DNA of 45,646 nucleotides from Chryseobacterium gleum (GCA_945888625.1 CAMDAH010000006.1:1-45646); one strand, 5' to 3'. Shown: positions 16,324 through 26,455, counted from the first letter of the stretch. Made by a program: numbers and translations. The notes: a model not told the origin generated them from the letters alone.

Positions 16324-17316
16324 ATGGCATCAGACAATTTTGTAGATTACGTAAAAATTCATTGCACATCAGGTACTGGTGGTGGTGGATCAACTCACTT
16401 CAGAAGGGAGAAATACATTCCTAAAGGTGGGCCAGATGGTGGCGATGGTGGTCGAGGTGGACATGTAATTGTAAAGGGAAATAAGCAATTGTGGACTTTA
16501 CTACATCTAAAATTTAAAAAACACATCAAAGCGAGCCATGGCGGACATGGGGCAGGAAACCTAAAAACTGGTTCACAAGGAAATGATGTTTACATCGATG
16601 TGCCCCTCGGCACGATTGCCAAAGATGCTGAAACTGGTGAAATACTCTTTGAAATCAGTTCGGATGGGGAAGAAATGATTATCCAACGCGGGGGAAGAGG
16701 TGGATTGGGTAATGATCAATTTAAATCGCCCACAAACCAAACGCCTCATTATGCACAACCTGGTGAAGAAGGTATAGAAAGTTGGAAAATACTGGAATTG
16801 AAATTATTAGCTGATGTTGGCCTTGTTGGTTTTCCAAATGCTGGTAAAAGCACTTTGTTGTCTGTTATTTCTTCTGCGAAACCAGAAATTGGCGATTACG
16901 CATTCACGACCTTAAGACCGAATCTTGGAATGGTTTTCTACCGCGATTTTAGGTCATTTATTATGGCTGATATTCCAGGGATAATCGAAGGAGCGCACAC
17001 TGGAAAAGGATTAGGATTGAAATTCTTAAGACATATTGAAAGAAATTCGCTTCTGCTGTTTATGATTCCAGCAGATAGTCCCAATATTATTAATGAATTC
17101 AATATTTTACTGAGAGAACTTGAAATGTTCAACCCAGAATTATTGGAGAAAGAGCGCGTTTTAGCCATTACAAAATGTGATATGCTAGATGATGAAATGA
17201 TCGAACAAATGAAGTCTGATCTCCCTGAAATACCCTATATATTTATTTCATCTGTTGCCCAAAAAGGATTGACTGAATTAAAAGATATGATTTGGAAGCA
17301 TCTCGATAATGATTGA
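16324..17316 (+). CDS. obgE: Obg-family GTPase
   Basis: A 330-residue Obg/CgtA GTPase that acts in late 50S ribosome assembly and stress control. The glycine-rich Obg fold covers ~1-157 ([19 protein letters not shown]). The G domain follows: G1 GFPNAGKS at 169-176, G3 DIPG from Asp216, and G4 TKCD at 283-286, where the usual Asn is Thr, a common variant in this family. There is no C-terminal extension beyond the G domain. It overlaps the next gene by 8 bases. Confidence 0.97.
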   Translation: MASDNFVDYVKIHCTSGTGGGGSTHFRREKYIPKGGPDGGDGGRGGHVIVKGNKQLWTLLHLKFKKHIKASHGGHGAGNLKTGSQGNDVYIDVPLGTIAKDAETGEILFEISSDGEEMIIQRGGRGGLGNDQFKSPTNQTPHYAQPGEEGIESWKILELKLLADVGLVGFPNAGKSTLLSVISSAKPEIGDYAFTTLRPNLGMVFYRDFRSFIMADIPGIIEGAHTGKGLGLKFLRHIERNSLLLFMIPADSPNIINEFNILLRELEMFNPELLEKERVLAITKCDMLDDEMIEQMKSDLPEIPYIFISSVAQKGLTELKDMIWKHLDND

Positions 17317-17902
17317 ATTTCTTAAAGATATTGACACTACTATATTGCTCTTTATAAATGGATTTCACAATCCATTTACGGACAGTTTAATGTGGTTTTT
17401 ATCCGGTAAAGTAATTCTCGTTCCAATTATCATAATTACTTATTTCTTCCTTTGGAAAAAATACAATTGGAAAGGTCTCTTTTTAATTACAATCAGTATT
17501 ACCTGCACGATAATTCTTACCGATCAACTCTCTGTACATTTATTCAAAGAAGTATTCCTGCGATATCGTCCCTCACACAATTTAGAAATTGGACCTTTAT
17601 TGCATTATTATGAGTTTAAACCGGGTGAATTATATAAAGGGGGACAATACGGATTTATTTCTTCTCATGCCGCGAATTATTTTGGATTTATTGGACTAAT
17701 CGCTCCCCTATTCTACCTAAAACACAGAGCATTTTTTGCATTTTTAGTAAGCACAGGATTACTTATAGGTCTAAGTAGAATATACTTGGGCGTACATTAT
17801 CCTAGCGATGTGGTAGTCGGTGCTATTTTTGGTTTTGCAATTGGCAGGTTGGTGTATGCTGTGATTAAAAAGAACTTGTTAAAATTTTCGATACAAAAAT
17901 GA
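17309..17902 (+). CDS. PAP2-family membrane phosphatase
   Basis: A 197-residue inner-membrane protein of the PAP2/undecaprenyl-diphosphatase-like superfamily. Three phosphatase motifs are visible: [12 protein letters not shown] (~76), SSHAANYFG (~117) and [16 protein letters not shown] (~152), with the catalytic His in each of the last two. About five hydrophobic segments separate them. Members remove phosphate from lipid pyrophosphates such as undecaprenyl diphosphate, or from lipid A; the substrate is not determined by sequence. It overlaps obg by 8 bases and crcB by 4, so translation is probably coupled. Confidence 0.92.
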   Translation: MIEFLKDIDTTILLFINGFHNPFTDSLMWFLSGKVILVPIIIITYFFLWKKYNWKGLFLITISITCTIILTDQLSVHLFKEVFLRYRPSHNLEIGPLLHYYEFKPGELYKGGQYGFISSHAANYFGFIGLIAPLFYLKHRAFFAFLVSTGLLIGLSRIYLGVHYPSDVVVGAIFGFAIGRLVYAVIKKNLLKFSIQK

Positions 17903-18255
17903 CTTGGTTACTGGTATTTATTGGTGGCGGATTAGGTAGCCTTCTTCGTTTTGCCATTGGGAAATTAATCGTTTTTAAAGGACTTGGATTTCCTTGGGGG
18001 ACATTTATATCCAACCTATTAGCCTGCTTACTATTCGGATGCATCTACCTCACGCTAACTAAAATTCCAAAAAATGATTGGATGCAACCCTTATTATTGG
18101 TGGGGTTTTGTGGGGGATTCAGCACCTTTAGTACATTCTCTTTTGAAAATGTACAATTATTTCAAGCTGGACACTGGGAATTATGTATCTTTAATATCTT
18201 ACTATCAATACTTACAGGATTTACCTGTATTTATTTACTGATTTCTAAAATATAA
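17899..18255 (+). CDS. crcB: CrcB/Fluc fluoride exporter
   Basis: A 118-residue four-helix membrane protein that as a dual-topology dimer exports fluoride. Family motifs are GGGLGSLLRFAIGKL at the N-terminus, GTFISNLLACLLFG near 33-46 with the pore Asn, and GFCGGFSTFSTFSFE near 75 with the phenylalanine box and the Na+-site region. It overlaps the PAP2 gene by 4 bases (ATGA). I see no fluoride riboswitch because the gene lies inside the operon. Confidence 0.95.
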   Translation: MTWLLVFIGGGLGSLLRFAIGKLIVFKGLGFPWGTFISNLLACLLFGCIYLTLTKIPKNDWMQPLLLVGFCGGFSTFSTFSFENVQLFQAGHWELCIFNILLSILTGFTCIYLLISKI

Positions 18256-18258
18256 CCC

Positions 18259-18423
18259 ATGGTCAGACTCATTATCCCTTTAGTTTTTTTAATCGTTTAT
18301 ATAGGGTGGCTCTTCTACATCATCTTTATCCAAAAAAGCTTTAAAAGAAATTTGAATGGCGTCTATTTGGGCCTTTTCTTTTTTTCGATTTGGACAATTG
18401 TTTACAGCTTTATTTTTCAGTAA
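18259..18423 (+). CDS. Small two-helix membrane protein, 54 aa
   Basis: The ATG at 18259, 3 bases after the crcB stop, opens a 54-codon frame to TAA at 18421. The product has two hydrophobic helices (MVRLIIPLVFLIVYIGWLFY and LGLFFFSIWTIVYSFIF) joined by a basic loop (QKSFKRNLNG), so both ends would lie on the same side of the inner membrane. The spacing, strand and membrane-protein composition argue for a real last gene of the hpt-crcB operon. No family is recognised. Confidence 0.65.
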   Translation: MVRLIIPLVFLIVYIGWLFYIIFIQKSFKRNLNGVYLGLFFFSIWTIVYSFIFQ

Positions 18424-18452
18424 ATAAAGAACAATCTAACCTTACAATACCC

Positions 18453-21400
18453 CTATTTCCAGAAGTGACTTAACGATTTAGTAAAAGGAATCGGAACAAG
18501 CGCTAATTTATCTTGTAGTACTTGAATGCGTTTGCTCATATCAGCTAGTGAAGCACTTAGAGCGGTTAATTGTTCCTCAACTATCACTTTATTCGCTTTA
18601 TGGGTAGAAGAAACGCCAGCCGTATTTTCATAAAGTTGGTATTCCACCATCCCTAAACGATCGTTAATACTTGGTAAGGTCTCAAATTCACGAGATGATT
18701 TTATTCTATCTCCCCAAAGTGCAGTGGCACAATTATCATAAAGTAACTTTAAGGCGCGTGTTTCACTTAACAATGCTAATTCAGTATTCGGATAATTCTT
18801 GAGTGAACTTTCCATATTTTCTAATACTTCCTTCGCTTCACTCATCCAATTACTGGCATTGCTTAATTGCTGACTTAGCGCAGCTACTTCATTTCTAAAT
18901 GAAACCAACTCATTGCTATTTTTAGCTATTAAGGTTTGATTATTTAAGCCTTTAACGATAAAAGATTGTTTGGCAACTAATTCTTCAACACTTCCATTAT
19001 GAATTAGCGATATGCTTACAAAATAAGTCCCTGGAGGAACCAAAAATCCATTTGACTCCGCATTGATAGAATTCGTTGAATTAGAACGGAGATTCCAATT
19101 CATTCGCACCATTCCTTTTGAAGGACTTGACGACATACGACGAATTTCCTTACCGGACTGATCTGAGATTACCCAAATCAATTTTGCAGCTTCGTCCAAC
19201 GATTCTTTCCTAAGTTCTTCAAATGAAGGATAAAAAACATCTTTTTTATCCTTTTCCAAGGCTTTTTCTTTCTCTTGACGCACATCTTTCAAGGTTTTAT
19301 ATTCATCCTTTATAAATAGCGAGAATACCGCTCCATACGTTGGATTTTTGGCCGCCCACATATTGTGACCTTGAAAACCCGTTCCATCCAACCCCAATGG
19401 ATCAGCTGGCACATATTGTAAGGCATCTTTCACTGGAAACAAAAATGCTTTCTTATCTAAATTCTCCTTGTTTAAAAAACGTAAAGGTGAATAATTATCC
19501 AAGACATAAAAACCTCTTCCGAATGTGGCGGCTACCAAGTCATTTTCTCGCTTTTGAATATCTAAATCATACACAGCTGTGATGGGCAAACCACTAATTT
19601 TATTCCAAATTTTCCCATTATCGTTTGAAAAATAAGCACCAAATTCAGTTCCCGCAAACAATAAATTAGGATCTACATGATCCTGTTTAATGCAATAAAC
19701 ATTTCCGCGCTCCGGTAAATTGGATGAAATAGAAGTCCACGTTTTTCCTTTATCGCTTGAAAAGTATAAATAAGGTTTAAAATCACCTTGACGTTGAGAA
19801 TTAAATGCCGCATAAACGTTGTTTTCATCGTGCAATGAAGCTGTAAGCATATTAACACGCGTGTTGCTTGGCACTCCTGCAAAAACACTGTATTTCGTCC
19901 AATTCACACCATCATTTTCAGACACTTGAATCAATCCATCATCCGTACCAACATACAAAAGTCCTTTCTTTTTGGGTGACTCGTCCAACGCGATAATATT
20001 ACCATAAATAGTAGTAGAAGCATTTTTCATGACCGCGTCCATGGTCCATACTTGATCCATCACTTCTAATTTATTTCGGTCAATTTGTTGACTTAAATCA
20101 GGTGAAACCACCTGCCAATCATCGCCCTTATTCGTAGATTTAAATAATTTATTTGCTGCAAAATACAAAGTCGAAGCATCGTGAGTGGAAACAATTAAAG
20201 GAGCATCCCAATTCCATCGATACGCTTCCTCGCCTTTTCCTGGCATAGGTTGAATCGGCACTTTTTCTCCCGACGCTTTATCATAACGTACCAGCCAACC
20301 GTGCTGCGCTTGCGCATACACAATATTATTATTTGACCAGTCTGTTGCTGATTCAAATCCATCGCCACCATTCGTAATGTACCAATCTGAATTAAGTATC
20401 CCAGCTGCATTATTAGTTGCAGAAGGTCCACCCATTGAATTATTATCCTGCGTACCGCCAAAAATATTATAAAAAGGTGCAGCATTATCAGTGGTTACCT
20501 TATAAAATTGAATGATGGGAAGATTGGCATAATACTTCCATTCTTTAGCGTGGGTATACGTTTCATATACGCCGCCATCACAACCAGCGATCCAATGGTT
20601 CGTGTTTTTAGGGTCGATCCAAATACAATGGTTATCCACATGTTTATTGGTTTCACCTGTGGCTTTGAACGTTTTTCCGCCATCTTCACTATGGTGCATG
20701 TACGTATCCATCGCAAAAACTTTGTTTTTATCCAGCGGATCAACAAAAATCTCTTGATAATAATTACCGCTGGTGCTGAAATCAGATTGTTTTGACCAAC
20801 TCTCCCCTTTATTTACTGAACGATAAACCCCTCCTTTCCCGTAGCGTCCTTCAATGATCGCATAGACATAATTGGCATCGCTTTCAGACACAGCCAACCC
20901 AATCCGCCCCATGTCACCGGCAGGTAAACCCGATTTAATCTCGCGCCAAGTTAAACCGCCATCTGTAGATTTGTAAAGCGTAGATTCTGGACCACCACCA
21001 ATATATGTCCATTCATGTCTTCTACGTTGATGAGCGGCAGCATATAAGTTTGATGGATTGGTAGGATCGATCGCTATTTCCGAAATACCGGTGTTTTCTG
21101 AAACGAACAACGTGCGTTCCCAGGTTTTTCCACCATCGATGGACTTATAAACCCCTCTTTCTCCCCCACTCTTCCACAAAGGACCATAAGCAGCTACCCA
21201 AAGTATATTTTCATCTTTCGGATGGATAATAATATTACCGATATGCTCCGAATTTTTCAATCCCATGTTAACAAAAGACTTCCCACCATCCAACGATTTA
21301 TACACTCCATCGCCATACGCCACTGAACGTTGATTATTATTTTCCCCTGTACCAACCCAAAGTGTATTCGGATTAGATGGAGCTAATTCAACACAAGCAA

Positions 21401-21689
21401 TTGAAAATGATCCTTGACCGTCAAAAATGGGTGAAAAGGTGATTCCATGATTAGTTGTTTGCCAAACCCCTCCACACGCAGCTGCCACATACCATTGGTC
21501 GTTATTGGTAGGATGAATTGCCAAATCAACCACCCGACCGGAAGTTAAGGCTGGTCCAACCAAACGAAACGACAAGGATGCTACCGAAGATGCATCAAAT
21601 AAAGGTGTTGATGGAGTGACAATTGGCTTCTTCTTTTGAGCTATACATATGGTAGATACAAACAATGAAATGAAAAGTAATTTATTCAT
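18453..21689 (-). CDS. Secreted Asp-box (BNR/VPS10-sortilin-like) beta-propeller protein
   Basis: A 1078-residue exported protein with an N-terminal signal peptide (MNKLLFISLFVSTICIAQ). At least nine Asp-box motifs (S-x-D-x-G-x-T-W type) are spread over residues ~130-720, for example SIDGGKTWE, STDGGLTWRE, SVNKGESWS, SEDGGKTF, STNKGDDW and SSDKGKTW. They predict one or two large beta-propellers as in sortilin/VPS10 and sialidases. The C-terminal ~300 residues include a beta-sandwich-like region (MVRMNWNLRSNS...VPPGTYFVSI) and a helical tail ending FTKSLSHFWK. These Bacteroidota proteins are often labelled glycosyl hydrolase, but no catalytic residues are evident and the ligand is unknown. No T9SS sorting domain is seen. 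Confidence 0.88.
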   Translation of the reverse strand: MNKLLFISLFVSTICIAQKKKPIVTPSTPLFDASSVASLSFRLVGPALTSGRVVDLAIHPTNNDQWYVAAACGGVWQTTNHGITFSPIFDGQGSFSIACVELAPSNPNTLWVGTGENNNQRSVAYGDGVYKSLDGGKSFVNMGLKNSEHIGNIIIHPKDENILWVAAYGPLWKSGGERGVYKSIDGGKTWERTLFVSENTGISEIAIDPTNPSNLYAAAHQRRRHEWTYIGGGPESTLYKSTDGGLTWREIKSGLPAGDMGRIGLAVSESDANYVYAIIEGRYGKGGVYRSVNKGESWSKQSDFSTSGNYYQEIFVDPLDKNKVFAMDTYMHHSEDGGKTFKATGETNKHVDNHCIWIDPKNTNHWIAGCDGGVYETYTHAKEWKYYANLPIIQFYKVTTDNAAPFYNIFGGTQDNNSMGGPSATNNAAGILNSDWYITNGGDGFESATDWSNNNIVYAQAQHGWLVRYDKASGEKVPIQPMPGKGEEAYRWNWDAPLIVSTHDASTLYFAANKLFKSTNKGDDWQVVSPDLSQQIDRNKLEVMDQVWTMDAVMKNASTTIYGNIIALDESPKKKGLLYVGTDDGLIQVSENDGVNWTKYSVFAGVPSNTRVNMLTASLHDENNVYAAFNSQRQGDFKPYLYFSSDKGKTWTSISSNLPERGNVYCIKQDHVDPNLLFAGTEFGAYFSNDNGKIWNKISGLPITAVYDLDIQKRENDLVAATFGRGFYVLDNYSPLRFLNKENLDKKAFLFPVKDALQYVPADPLGLDGTGFQGHNMWAAKNPTYGAVFSLFIKDEYKTLKDVRQEKEKALEKDKKDVFYPSFEELRKESLDEAAKLIWVISDQSGKEIRRMSSSPSKGMVRMNWNLRSNSTNSINAESNGFLVPPGTYFVSISLIHNGSVEELVAKQSFIVKGLNNQTLIAKNSNELVSFRNEVAALSQQLSNASNWMSEAKEVLENMESSLKNYPNTELALLSETRALKLLYDNCATALWGDRIKSSREFETLPSINDRLGMVEYQLYENTAGVSSTHKANKVIVEEQLTALSASLADMSKRIQVLQDKLALVPIPFTKSLSHFWK

Positions 21690-21776
21690 GTGTTAGATAG
21701 TATTTAAATTAAAAAAGGCTAAAATTACAAAAATTGAATAATCTATCGAAAGACAAGGGATTTTTTCAGACAGAAG

Positions 21777-24422
21777 TTACCTCACTAAGTGAAAATAGGT
21801 GATGTCCTTTCGAATATCCCAATCAATACCTATCATAGTAAATTGGACATAATACACGCCTTCAAGGGCATCAACGCCATCTACTTTGCCATCCCAACTA
21901 TAATTCAAATCATTATAATCAGCTATTTTTACTCCCCATCGATTATAAATTGCCCCTTCGATAGACATTACATTTTTCATTTCAAAAAAATAAGTGTCAT
22001 TATCGCCATCACCATTGGGCGAAAAAATATTTGGAATATTCGCCTCTATTGAATCCAAATGAATAACCGTAATATTTCCTTGCCATACATCTTCACAATA
22101 GCCATTCGTTGCCGTTAAAGTAATCGTAAATGTCCCGGTATCTGTATAAGTGGTATTGACATAAGCGGCAGTATTAATAGTTGTAATGTAATTATTCCCG
22201 AAGTCCCAGGTGTAATGATTAGCGTATAAACTCTCATTGTTTACTGCGACGAATAAATTGGCATATCCATAAATCACATCAGGAATTGCCAAAGCGATAG
22301 GCTCAGGAATGACATCAATAAAGACCGAACTTGTAGCTGTACATCCATATAAATCAACAATCGTAAGATAAAAAGTAGTATCATCGTCTCCTACCACGAA
22401 TACCCCATTTCCATTGATTCCATTGCTCCAATAATAGGAATAGGGTTTAGTTCCACCATAGCCATTTCCTTGCAGCATAGTTTCATAACCTTGACAAGCG
22501 ACAATATCAGGCATTGCATTCGCATATAAAATTTCTGGTTCAATAACTGTTGTATCAATTAAATAGGTACATCCGTCGCCATCCGTTCCAATGATGGTAT
22601 AATCGCCTGGTATTAAATTAAAAAAATCATTGGATGCTTGAGGGGCTCCTCCGTTAATCGTATAAGAAAAGGGCCCTTCACCGAATTGCCTTTTTATATA
22701 AATTCTTCCATCGAGCATCCCAAAACAACTTACACTAAACACAGAATCAAAGGTCAAGTAAATGGGTGGTTTGGCATCTATTAAAACATTTATTTGTGAA
22801 AGACATCCTAAAGTATCGGTCACATTTACCAGATAATAACCAGCACTTAAATTCATGAACAAACCACTACTTTGAGGGACAGCCAAAGAATCTAAGGAAT
22901 ATACAAAACCGCCTGCACCACCAAATGCACTTACTTGCAAACCTCCATTTGAGCCATAACATGTGGTGGTAAAAGTCGTGTCTTCTTGTAGAAATAACGT
23001 GTTTGGCGCTGCTAAGAAAGTCGACAAAGTAAGAAAACAGCCCATTTGATCTGTAATAGTAACTGAATAAGGCCCAGGACTAAGACTATCGAATTGGCTA
23101 CTATTTTGTGCCATTCCATTGTTCAATGAATAAGAATAGGGACCCGTGTTACCTAGTACCTGAGTGTTTATTTCTCCATTAGTTAATCCTAAACAACTTG
23201 GGGCTGTAGGTACTAAATTAGCTGTAAAAGAAATCGAATCACTAATGACAGCATTAATCAATCCACTACAGCCACTGGAATCATTAACAAATATCGTATA
23301 CGATCCCGCTGCTAAATTTAGAAAGGAATTTATCGGAGAAAAATTAATCCCATCAATTGAATAGGTATAATTTCCTGATCCGCCAATACCAAGAACAGTT
23401 AAACTACCAGTTGCTTGACCACAAACTGAACTGTTATTGGCAATTTCAATAACGTTTAAAGCATTAGGTGAAGGGGAGATTAAAACCGAATCTACAGAAT
23501 TTAATATCGTTCCATTACAAAGCGTGTAGTTGATGTTCGCCACGTAATTGGTGGGAACATTTGGACATACTAAAAGTGTATCGTTCGTTCCAACAACTGC
23601 ACCATTCACTGACCAATTGAAAGAGTATTGTGTTATGCCTGCTGGATTAAATCGCCATGCCTCTGGTGTATTTACATTCCATGAAGGTGAAGTGTTCCTC
23701 ATAGGTGCTGCAATACCAGCATTTCCAGATGGATTTTGAATTCCAATGATTGCGTTTCCATTGTTCCAATTCGAGCAAGTTGGCTTACTTGCCACATAAA
23801 CTTCGATAATATTGGAAGTTTCATTTAACACTATCATGTGTCTGCTAGTCAAGTTTCCACAAGAAAAATGACAAACAAGATCGTAGGAAACAATGAATTT
23901 ACGACAAGGTGCGACACCAATGAAATAGTAAGCAATATTGCCACAAACAGAAGGAGCGATATCATGGTAAACTCCGAAGATATTTCCAGCTGGAACCAAG
24001 GCTGGAGAAGGGCAATTACTTGAAAATTGTCCCGAGGAAATTCCATTAGCATTGGCTAAATCAAAATTTAGGTTTCCATTTGAACCCACTAAAATTGAAT
24101 TGTAATTCACCCCGTAAAAACAAAAATTAAAAGGTAAGTTAATGGCAGCGCTCCAAACATCACCCGCATTAACCGATACAGGATTTCCTAAGGGTTGATT
24201 GTAAAGTATGGGTGGTGAGTGCGGAATTGATTCAACATTATAACTTGTAGTTTGACGAAGGTCAATAAATGTTGCGTCTAATGTAGTACAAGATTGATTG
24301 CAAGATAAAGTCTGATCTAAACCAGCCTGAAGTGATGGACATAAAGAACCTACTTGTCCGTGTAGCTGAGTAAAACAAATAAAAAATACAATAAATAGAG
24401 TTGAATTTTTAAGTAGTTTCAA
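21777..24422 (-). CDS. T9SS type B protein with SprB-like repeats and a PKD domain
   Basis: An 881-residue surface protein. After the signal peptide (FIVFFICFTQLHGQ) comes a ~250-residue beta-rich domain that includes LPFNFCFYGVNYNSILVGSN, then at least five SprB-like repeats of ~75-80 residues (CFGMLDGRIYI, CLGLTNGEINTQV, GPFSYTINGG, GPYSYSLNNG, PGDYTIIGTDGDGC). A PKD-type domain lies near ~730-790 (NHYTWDFGNN, TDTGTFTITLTATNG). The last ~85 residues are a CHU_C/gliding-type sorting domain (NIFSPNGDGDNDTYF, IYNRWGVKI, EGVYYVQF). SprB repeats are known from adhesins moved by the gliding motor. It lies 11 bases after a lipoprotein gene on the same strand. Confidence 0.92.
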   Translation of the reverse strand: MKLLKNSTLFIVFFICFTQLHGQVGSLCPSLQAGLDQTLSCNQSCTTLDATFIDLRQTTSYNVESIPHSPPILYNQPLGNPVSVNAGDVWSAAINLPFNFCFYGVNYNSILVGSNGNLNFDLANANGISSGQFSSNCPSPALVPAGNIFGVYHDIAPSVCGNIAYYFIGVAPCRKFIVSYDLVCHFSCGNLTSRHMIVLNETSNIIEVYVASKPTCSNWNNGNAIIGIQNPSGNAGIAAPMRNTSPSWNVNTPEAWRFNPAGITQYSFNWSVNGAVVGTNDTLLVCPNVPTNYVANINYTLCNGTILNSVDSVLISPSPNALNVIEIANNSSVCGQATGSLTVLGIGGSGNYTYSIDGINFSPINSFLNLAAGSYTIFVNDSSGCSGLINAVISDSISFTANLVPTAPSCLGLTNGEINTQVLGNTGPYSYSLNNGMAQNSSQFDSLSPGPYSVTITDQMGCFLTLSTFLAAPNTLFLQEDTTFTTTCYGSNGGLQVSAFGGAGGFVYSLDSLAVPQSSGLFMNLSAGYYLVNVTDTLGCLSQINVLIDAKPPIYLTFDSVFSVSCFGMLDGRIYIKRQFGEGPFSYTINGGAPQASNDFFNLIPGDYTIIGTDGDGCTYLIDTTVIEPEILYANAMPDIVACQGYETMLQGNGYGGTKPYSYYWSNGINGNGVFVVGDDDTTFYLTIVDLYGCTATSSVFIDVIPEPIALAIPDVIYGYANLFVAVNNESLYANHYTWDFGNNYITTINTAAYVNTTYTDTGTFTITLTATNGYCEDVWQGNITVIHLDSIEANIPNIFSPNGDGDNDTYFFEMKNVMSIEGAIYNRWGVKIADYNDLNYSWDGKVDGVDALEGVYYVQFTMIGIDWDIRKDITYFHLVR

Positions 24423-24433
24423 TTTTCAAATGA

Positions 24434-24976
24434 TTAAACTTTTAAGCCTCTAGCTACACGTTCTTTACGCTTACTCTTTTCAAGTTTTTTTCGTGCAACC
24501 ATTAAAACTGCACCTCGCGGATTACCACGCATCAAATCCACTTTGTACGTGTAATCGCCATATTGCAATTTTGGACCGCCTTGCTGACCCCAATCCACAT
24601 CAAAGTAAAAACGTTTTGAAGCATCGGACTTTGAAAAAAACCGCAGTACCCGTCCGTCTCCAGTTTCAAAACGCACAAATACCTCTCCTTTCGGACCAAA
24701 ATGATCGAAAAGACAGCGAGTACTTGCAGGAATAATTATAGATTCTTTCTGACTATTCGAACTCGAAACAAGTGTGCCATTTTGGGTGGTTACTTGATTG
24801 TCAGATTTTAAATCTTGGTTAAGAATTATAGTAGCAGAAGTAAAAAATTGAACTTTTCCCATTTTCTCATCGGTGTCCAAATTAAATTCTTCGCGTAAAG
24901 CACTTGTGTAAGGCACTTTCATACCACAAGAAGAAACTATAATTGCAATCGACAATAAACACAATAACTTTTTCAT
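24434..24976 (-). CDS. Putative lipoprotein
   Basis: A 180-residue protein with a lipoprotein signal peptide (MKKLLCLLSIAIIVSSC, Cys17). The mature part has a serine/threonine-rich loop (TTQNGTLVSSSNSQKES) and beta-rich sequence with FVRFETGDGRVLRFF and a basic C-terminus (RKKLEKSKRKERVARGLKV). It is the first gene of a minus-strand pair; the T9SS type B gene follows after 11 bases, so it may help that protein reach or stay at the surface (inference). TAATTTTG (24991-24998 on the minus strand) is a plausible -7 element 14 bases before the ATG. I do not recognise a family. Confidence 0.75.
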   Translation of the reverse strand: MKKLLCLLSIAIIVSSCGMKVPYTSALREEFNLDTDEKMGKVQFFTSATIILNQDLKSDNQVTTQNGTLVSSSNSQKESIIIPASTRCLFDHFGPKGEVFVRFETGDGRVLRFFSKSDASKRFYFDVDWGQQGGPKLQYGDYTYKVDLMRGNPRGAVLMVARKKLEKSKRKERVARGLKV

Positions 24977-25043
24977 ATTTTAAATTTCACCAAAATTAAA
25001 TAAAAACTATTAAGTTTTGTATAATTACAGGAAAGATATTGGT

Positions 25044-25051
25044 TAATTTTG
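25044..25051 (+). promoter_or_regulatory. -7 element upstream of the 25057 lipoprotein
   Basis: TAATTTTG fits TAnnTTTG and ends 5 bases before the ATG at 25057, implying a nearly leaderless mRNA. TTTG at 25016-25019 is 24 bases upstream, a little far for the -33 element. Confidence 0.45.
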
Positions 25052-25056
25052 AAACC

Positions 25057-25680
25057 ATGCATTCATTGGTAATTTACACGTCTTTTCTAATTTTGTTATT
25101 ATTGTCTTGTACTTCAAAAAACGAAACCACAACAAAACCTAAAAATTTTGACCCGGCAAAAAAAACTGACTCCGAAACGAAGGTAAAAACCGTTGTTAAA
25201 CCTGACTCTTTGTTATTTTGGAAACTACGTTATCAAAGCGAAAGTGTAGGAATTAAATTAGATAGTGTCTTACCTTCATTTAGCCGACACTTCATAGACC
25301 GCTTCAATGCGAAGAGCACACTGAAAAATAAATTGTACATAAACAGAGATAGCGTCATTCATTTTAAATGGAATTTTTCTGATTCGATCTCAAAAAAAAA
25401 TGCTTTGTACAATTGGCTGGATTGTTTTGGTCAAAATTGCATGTCCATAAAAATGTTTGAGTCTTTTAAATCTGAAAAACAAAATATGTTCATTTTTATT
25501 AATCAACGATCCTTAAGTTTGGTCGCAAGTCGTCAAGCTTTAGTTAAAGAAAATTGGATGAACTTCGAAAAAACAAACTTTCCTAAAGACTCTATGCAAT
25601 ATTTAATTGTGCAACAAGCGGGCAAAAATTCCCTTTGGTATCATTTCGAAAAAGATAAATTTAAACTCCTTAAAAAATGA
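25057..25680 (+). CDS. Putative lipoprotein
   Basis: A 207-residue protein from the ATG at 25057. The TTG six codons upstream would overlap the -7 element, and the ATG gives a compact signal peptide, MHSLVIYTSFLILLLLSC, with lipobox LLSC. A lysine/threonine-rich tether follows, then a soluble domain of ~150 residues with no motif that I recognise. Tyr/Trp-rich stretches (FWKLRYQSESVG, SLWYHFEKDKFKLLKK) are present. The stop overlaps the next start in ATGA, so the two genes are translationally coupled. Confidence 0.75.
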   Translation: MHSLVIYTSFLILLLLSCTSKNETTTKPKNFDPAKKTDSETKVKTVVKPDSLLFWKLRYQSESVGIKLDSVLPSFSRHFIDRFNAKSTLKNKLYINRDSVIHFKWNFSDSISKKNALYNWLDCFGQNCMSIKMFESFKSEKQNMFIFINQRSLSLVASRQALVKENWMNFEKTNFPKDSMQYLIVQQAGKNSLWYHFEKDKFKLLKK

Positions 25681-26006
25681 AAATTGTAAATCGTGGATAT
25701 ATTTCCGTTCAAGGAAGTCCGAAATTTTGGGAATGGGCAAATGCCAATTGTCCGACTGATAACTTATTATTTCAAAACGATGAACCTTCTATTTACCTCA
25801 TCGAAGAGGATTTCTGGGAGGAAGAAACGGTACTATTAGCCTATTTTCAATCGGTTTCACATAGTGAATTTGAAACTGTAAACCCAATTGAAACATCCTG
25901 GCCCAAAATAACTACCCTTCAAGAATTCAATACTTTCTTCCTCGTAAAATCCGGTAATATGGTTTTTGACTTACTAAATACCCCGCTAATTAGCGAAGAA
26001 GATTAA
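25677..26006 (+). CDS. Hypothetical protein, 109 aa
   Basis: A small acidic cytosolic protein with several aromatic clusters (FWEWANANC, EEDFWEEETVLLAYF). It overlaps the preceding lipoprotein gene by 4 bases, so the two are translated together. At its 3' end it overlaps the convergent CYTH gene by 4 bases, the two stop codons sharing TTAA. I recognise no family; it has no signal peptide or membrane segment. Confidence 0.7.
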   Translation: MKIVNRGYISVQGSPKFWEWANANCPTDNLLFQNDEPSIYLIEEDFWEEETVLLAYFQSVSHSEFETVNPIETSWPKITTLQEFNTFFLVKSGNMVFDLLNTPLISEED

Positions 26007-26455
26007 CAACGATCAATAAGATTTACATTTAAATAATAAGGATTTTCAGTCACCTCTTCAGCTACCCACTCAGGAATTGAAAAGACAGTGTCAACAGTTG
26101 GTAATTCAATTTCAGCTATAACTAAGCCTTCTAAATTTCCTCCGAACACATCGATTTCCCAGCACAAATCGTTTTGAGCAATTATGTAGCGCTTCTTCGT
26201 GAGTATTTTTGAGCAATATAATGTTAACATTTCCCTTGCATCGCTTACCGAAATTTCATATTCAAACTCGTTACGAGAAATCACATTTTCCCCGCCTTTA
26301 ACCGTTAAATAGGCTTTGTCATCCACCAAGCGAACGCGAGTACTTAGCGATGGTGTACTAAATAAATAACCTTGTGAAATATTTTTTGGAGTTAATTTTT
26401 CAATAAAACCGATCAGTGTGACGTTAACTTTAAATTTTCGTTCAATTTCTTTCAA
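26003..26455 (-). CDS. CYTH-domain protein (triphosphate tunnel enzyme family)
   Basis: A CYTH-fold protein of about 150 residues. The diagnostic N-terminal motif EIERKF is followed by alternating charged strands (TRVRLVDDKAYLTVKG, NEFEYEISVSDAREML, KKRYIIAQNDLCWEIDVF, LEGLVIAEIELP) whose Arg, Lys and Glu residues line the triphosphate tunnel. Members include thiamine triphosphatases, inorganic triphosphatases and class IV adenylate cyclases; bacterial ones of this size are mostly triphosphatases. No ATG is available. The TTG at 26455 gives MKEIERKF, the usual family start; a TTG nine codons further upstream (26482) is the alternative. Confidence 0.85.
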   Translation of the reverse strand: MKEIERKFKVNVTLIGFIEKLTPKNISQGYLFSTPSLSTRVRLVDDKAYLTVKGGENVISRNEFEYEISVSDAREMLTLYCSKILTKKRYIIAQNDLCWEIDVFGGNLEGLVIAEIELPTVDTVFSIPEWVAEEVTENPYYLNVNLIDRC

